NCBI GenBank assembly: GCA_030407315.1
Contig: JALQPE010001895.1
Location: 62,001 to 126,000, forward strand
Source of the DNA: Asparagopsis taxiformis
Lineage: Eukaryota > Rhodophyta > Florideophyceae > Bonnemaisoniales > Bonnemaisoniaceae
Direction: 5' to 3'
DNA length: 64,000 nt
Of the stretch, positions 61,532 to 64,000 are shown piece by piece; positions within the stretch are counted from its first letter, which is position 1; each line of letters starts with the position of its first letter. Both the position numbers and the translations under genes were made by a program. The notes under the pieces were generated by a model. That model was not told the origin of the DNA. It was given only the letters and a program-made list of their open reading frames with translations, and did no database searches.

Positions 61532-62194
61532 TTAGCGGTATGTAGAAGAGGAGAAGATATCGCGCGATGCATCGGTCATTCCAAATGTTTTTCGCACAGC
61601 AGCCGTCAAGTTGGATATGGCGAGCATAATGATGTTTCTGCTACGCTTCTTCTTGGATTCATCGTTTTGATAATTTGCATGCGCGGACGAGAGCGCACCG
61701 GCGGTCGGTAGAACCGAGTCGTTGACGGTCAAGGAGCAGAAGAAGGCGCACGGGACGAGCCAGACGGTCAGGAGGTAGAAGGAGGCCATGGCGGGCACGG
61801 GGGTGACTCGATAGCGATAGAAGAGCTCGACGTCGGTTTGGAAGAATCGGAACCAAAAGTAGTTGTTGGCGAGGAACATGAGGCATGATAAAATGAATTG
61901 CGGAGAAGAGGGCTCGATGAACGGGAAGGATTGTAACAACAAGAGATACACGGTGTGGGAGGCCAAGCCCACAAAGCACTGCATGAACGGGAAGCCTTCA
62001 TAACTCCACAGCAGCAAATGGAGCACAAATTGACAGAGAATTGTGACACGGATTAATTTTCGCGTAAACGTCGTGTACTCCTCGGCGAGTTCAACGAGAT
62101 AGTACAAACCGCACGCGAGACATACCGCCGCAAAGAGAAGGAAAAGATAACCGGAGATGTAGACCACGACCACGAACAGAGATGGCAAATGCAT
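61532..62194 (-). CDS. TEX261/Svp26 (Erv26)-family ER-Golgi membrane protein
   Basis: 220 residues with four to five membrane spans. Y-Y-L-V-E-L-A-E-E-Y near residue 33 and N-N-Y-F-W-F-R-F-F near 110 are family marks. The fungal member Erv26/Svp26 is a COPII cargo adaptor for Golgi mannosyltransferases and other type II proteins. This fits the several type II Golgi enzymes encoded in the same window, though no functional link is shown. Starts 127 bases after the end of the upstream - strand gene, so the two could share transcription. Confidence 0.9.
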   Translation of the reverse strand: MHLPSLFVVVVYISGYLFLLFAAVCLACGLYYLVELAEEYTTFTRKLIRVTILCQFVLHLLLWSYEGFPFMQCFVGLASHTVYLLLLQSFPFIEPSSPQFILSCLMFLANNYFWFRFFQTDVELFYRYRVTPVPAMASFYLLTVWLVPCAFFCSLTVNDSVLPTAGALSSAHANYQNDESKKKRSRNIIMLAISNLTAAVRKTFGMTDASRDIFSSSTYR

Positions 62195-62321
62195 GACACA
62201 AGACGCAGCGGAACGAGACGGCGAACAATCGACGGTTGTAACAACGGAGATGTCGGGATCATGTCAGCGCAGTTGGCGACGATTTTCAATTTACCTACAC
62301 TACTACAACGTGTACACCGTG

Positions 62322-63014
62322 TCATCCGCCGCCATCTCCACCTCGCTCATCATCACCGCCACCTCCATCCCGACCCATCTGTTGTCTCGCACGCAATCTA
62401 TCGACAACATCCGCGCCTTTCAGAATCCCCCTCTCGAGCGGTTTCCGTCTCTCCACAACGCTCTTATCCCTCGGATCGAGCGGCGGCAATTGCTCCCATC
62501 TCTTGAGCGCGCGTTTCCCCCTGCGTTCGATCGCGCTACCAAAGCCGGCGCGATCGGCGGCGATGGCGCGCGCTCGAATTTCGCCGACAGCCTCCTTGAT
62601 AATGCGGCGCTGATTGTCGTCGAGCAGCATGCCAGCGACGGAGAGCCGATGTCGAAACTCGAGTGCGGGCCGACTGGCGTGCGCGAGCGCGGCCAACGCC
62701 GTCTTGATCGACGCCAGATCGAGCGGTAGCAGACGTCCGCGCTCGTAGAATGTCGTTTGAACAGACGCGTGCATCTCCTTGAACTCGCTCAACGGCAATG
62801 ATAGACGCACAAGTAGCTTGGTGCTCGGCGCCAATTGTACGCGCAGAAACGGGAAGCGTGTCGGTTCGATGCCGAACGCTACTTGCGATCCGCCGTGAAT
62901 GTACGACTCGACCGCCAGGAAACAACGCGCCGACCGCGCAATGCGCAGCGTCGCGTCGAAGCCGAGCCCTGGTTGCGGGTGCGTTATGACGCGCAGTGAA
63001 GGGCTGGCACCCAT
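62322..63014 (-). CDS. Unknown protein
   Basis: 230 residues from ATG 63014. A beta-rich first half (A-V-E-S-Y-I-H-G-G-S-Q-V-A-F-G-I) is followed by helical sequence (S-I-K-T-A-L-A-A-L-A-H-A; D-D-N-Q-R-R-I-I-K-E-A-V-G-E-I) and a Gly/Asp tail. No family recognised. The opposite strand also has open frames, but their composition is less protein-like. Divergent from the methyltransferase gene. Confidence 0.6.
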   Translation of the reverse strand: MGASPSLRVITHPQPGLGFDATLRIARSARCFLAVESYIHGGSQVAFGIEPTRFPFLRVQLAPSTKLLVRLSLPLSEFKEMHASVQTTFYERGRLLPLDLASIKTALAALAHASRPALEFRHRLSVAGMLLDDNQRRIIKEAVGEIRARAIAADRAGFGSAIERRGKRALKRWEQLPPLDPRDKSVVERRKPLERGILKGADVVDRLRARQQMGRDGGGGDDERGGDGGG

Positions 63015-63247
63015 GATGACGGCAATGCACCGGGTGGGGTGAAGTGTTGTGTCTGGGTGGTTGCGGATGCGATGATTTTATTGGAGCAGTAGATGGGGTG
63101 GGAGGAAATTTGGACATTAAATTTGAGAGAGCATTGATGTCGGTGATTATACACCTTTTTGCGTCGCCAGGGTCGTGTTAGAGACGGAGTCGATCATCAG
63201 ACGCAGCAATTGACATATGCCATGCCTTGTCCATAGCAATTTGTATC

Positions 63248-64000
63248 ATGAATCTCTTCCGACTTTCCTCTGGGCGCTCCGCAAACGCCGACGCCGCCGT
63301 TCGTGCCACCAACGATGACGCCTTTGCATCCAAAGTAGCCGCCGTGCAAAAGGGCTACTATGAGGACCAGTTTGTGTCCGCTATAGCGAGTCAGTTTCCA
63401 CAAACTGCATGCTTCGGCTCCAGCACAGTGCCGGAGGAGCGATTCCGTCGTACCCCGCTCATTAATCGCGGCACATTTGCGCGCGTCCTGCTCAAAAACA
63501 TCTTTGTCAAAGGCTTTCGTCGTCACAATTCCGCAGGCTCCATCCAAATCGTCTCCCTCGGCGCCGGTTTCGACACCCTGCCGTTTCAGCTCATAGATGA
63601 CGCCGGCCTCTACCCGCCCTTTCGCTTTGTCGAAATTGACTTTCCCGACGTGGTCAAAGCCAAGATTGATATTGTTCGAAACGTGCCGCGCATAAGCAGA
63701 TTGTTTGAGAGTGTCACCAACACCGAACATGGCATCTCGGCAAGAGAAGCCGGCTCGTTCGATGCGCTCAAGTCGACCTATTCGTTACACGGTTGCGATT
63801 TGCGTGACTTGTCCGCACTCAGTACCGTGCTCAGTGAAGCGTCGATTGACTTTACATGTCCCACCCTCTTCCTCGCCGAAATCGTGCTCATCTACATGGA
63901 GCCCAAGCATTCCGACAACCTGATAAAGTTCTTGGCCGATTCCTTTACCGGAAACACATGCTTCATCAACATCGAGCATATCGGCCCCGATGATCCTTTC
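63248..64000 (+). CDS. LCMT1: Leucine carboxyl methyltransferase 1 (LCMT1/PPM1), cut by window end
   Basis: 251 codons from ATG 63248 with no stop before 64000. A-A-V-Q-K-G-Y-Y-E-D-Q-F and T-P-L-I-N-R-G-T-F-A-R-V are the family start. The SAM loop is S-L-G-A-G-F-D-T-L-P-F near residue 105; F-V-E-I-D-F-P-D-V-V-K-A-K, C-D-L-R-D-L and E-I-V-L-I-Y-M-E-P follow. The visible end, N-I-E-H-I-G-P-D-D-P-F, is about three quarters of the usual protein. The enzyme methylates the C-terminal leucine of the PP2A catalytic subunit, which controls holoenzyme assembly. Confidence 0.92.
   Translation, partial: MNLFRLSSGRSANADAAVRATNDDAFASKVAAVQKGYYEDQFVSAIASQFPQTACFGSSTVPEERFRRTPLINRGTFARVLLKNIFVKGFRRHNSAGSIQIVSLGAGFDTLPFQLIDDAGLYPPFRFVEIDFPDVVKAKIDIVRNVPRISRLFESVTNTEHGISAREAGSFDALKSTYSLHGCDLRDLSALSTVLSEASIDFTCPTLFLAEIVLIYMEPKHSDNLIKFLADSFTGNTCFINIEHIGPDDPF

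Noticed and set aside
1..64000. CRISPR arrays, tRNA and rRNA genes.
   Set aside because: No regular spacer-repeat arrays; the few GTTCGA words lack flanking tRNA arms.

Overview
The window is eukaryotic nuclear DNA: the genes have eukaryote-only functions (peroxisomal PEX1, ESCRT-III CHMP5, ER-Golgi cargo receptor TEX261/Erv26, PP2A leucine methyltransferase), and Ty3/gypsy and PIF/Harbinger elements are present. Almost every gene is a single uninterrupted exon; the one clear intron (83 bp) lies in a plastid-type clpP gene. A plastid ClpP, few introns, type II membrane sulfotransferase and glycosyltransferase-like genes, and dense gene islands next to retrotransposon DNA together suggest a red alga of the Chondrus kind. 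That placement is inference, not proof.

Layout. 1-8000 is one or more Ty3/gypsy chromovirus units rich in 'acg/cga' words: the 3' part of pol on + (1-2475), a long antisense open frame on - (6839-4625) and a probable 3' LTR (about 7433-8000). 8000-11622 is AT-richer and gene-free except for a broken PIF/Harbinger transposase (11104-about 9911, -). 11628-19082 is a complete LTR retrotransposon with two apparently identical 340-bp LTRs and a perfect CTATT target duplication. Its coding part is broken by a stop, a 1382-bp terminal-inverted-repeat insertion with its own GTAAG duplication, and a one-base frameshift. From 19359 to the end is a gene island.

The island holds four type II membrane, probably Golgi, carbohydrate-active proteins (19359, 21157, 37552, 40063), a cytochrome b561-like protein, plastid ClpP, PEX1, a YtcJ-type amidohydrolase, a secreted IPT/beta-propeller protein, CHMP5, a RAD5/HLTF-type helicase, a TMEM62-like phosphoesterase, SHMT, a threonine-type asparaginase, an ankyrin protein, an M20 peptidase, a TEX261/Erv26 protein, an unknown protein and an LCMT1 gene cut by the window end.

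The most novel item is a local family at 49920-55246. Three same-strand genes carry a shared domain of about 80 residues that I do not recognise (core K-Y-x-F-L-A-G-x-L-L, then L-A-x-M-x-L-x-N-P-x-x-Y-G-x-x-P-E). Each domain is followed directly by an arginine- or histidine-rich basic stretch and then a different low-complexity tail (His/Gly/Ser, Ser/Asp, or RGG plus a very acidic repeat). This looks like a tandemly duplicated, undescribed family, perhaps nucleic-acid binding.
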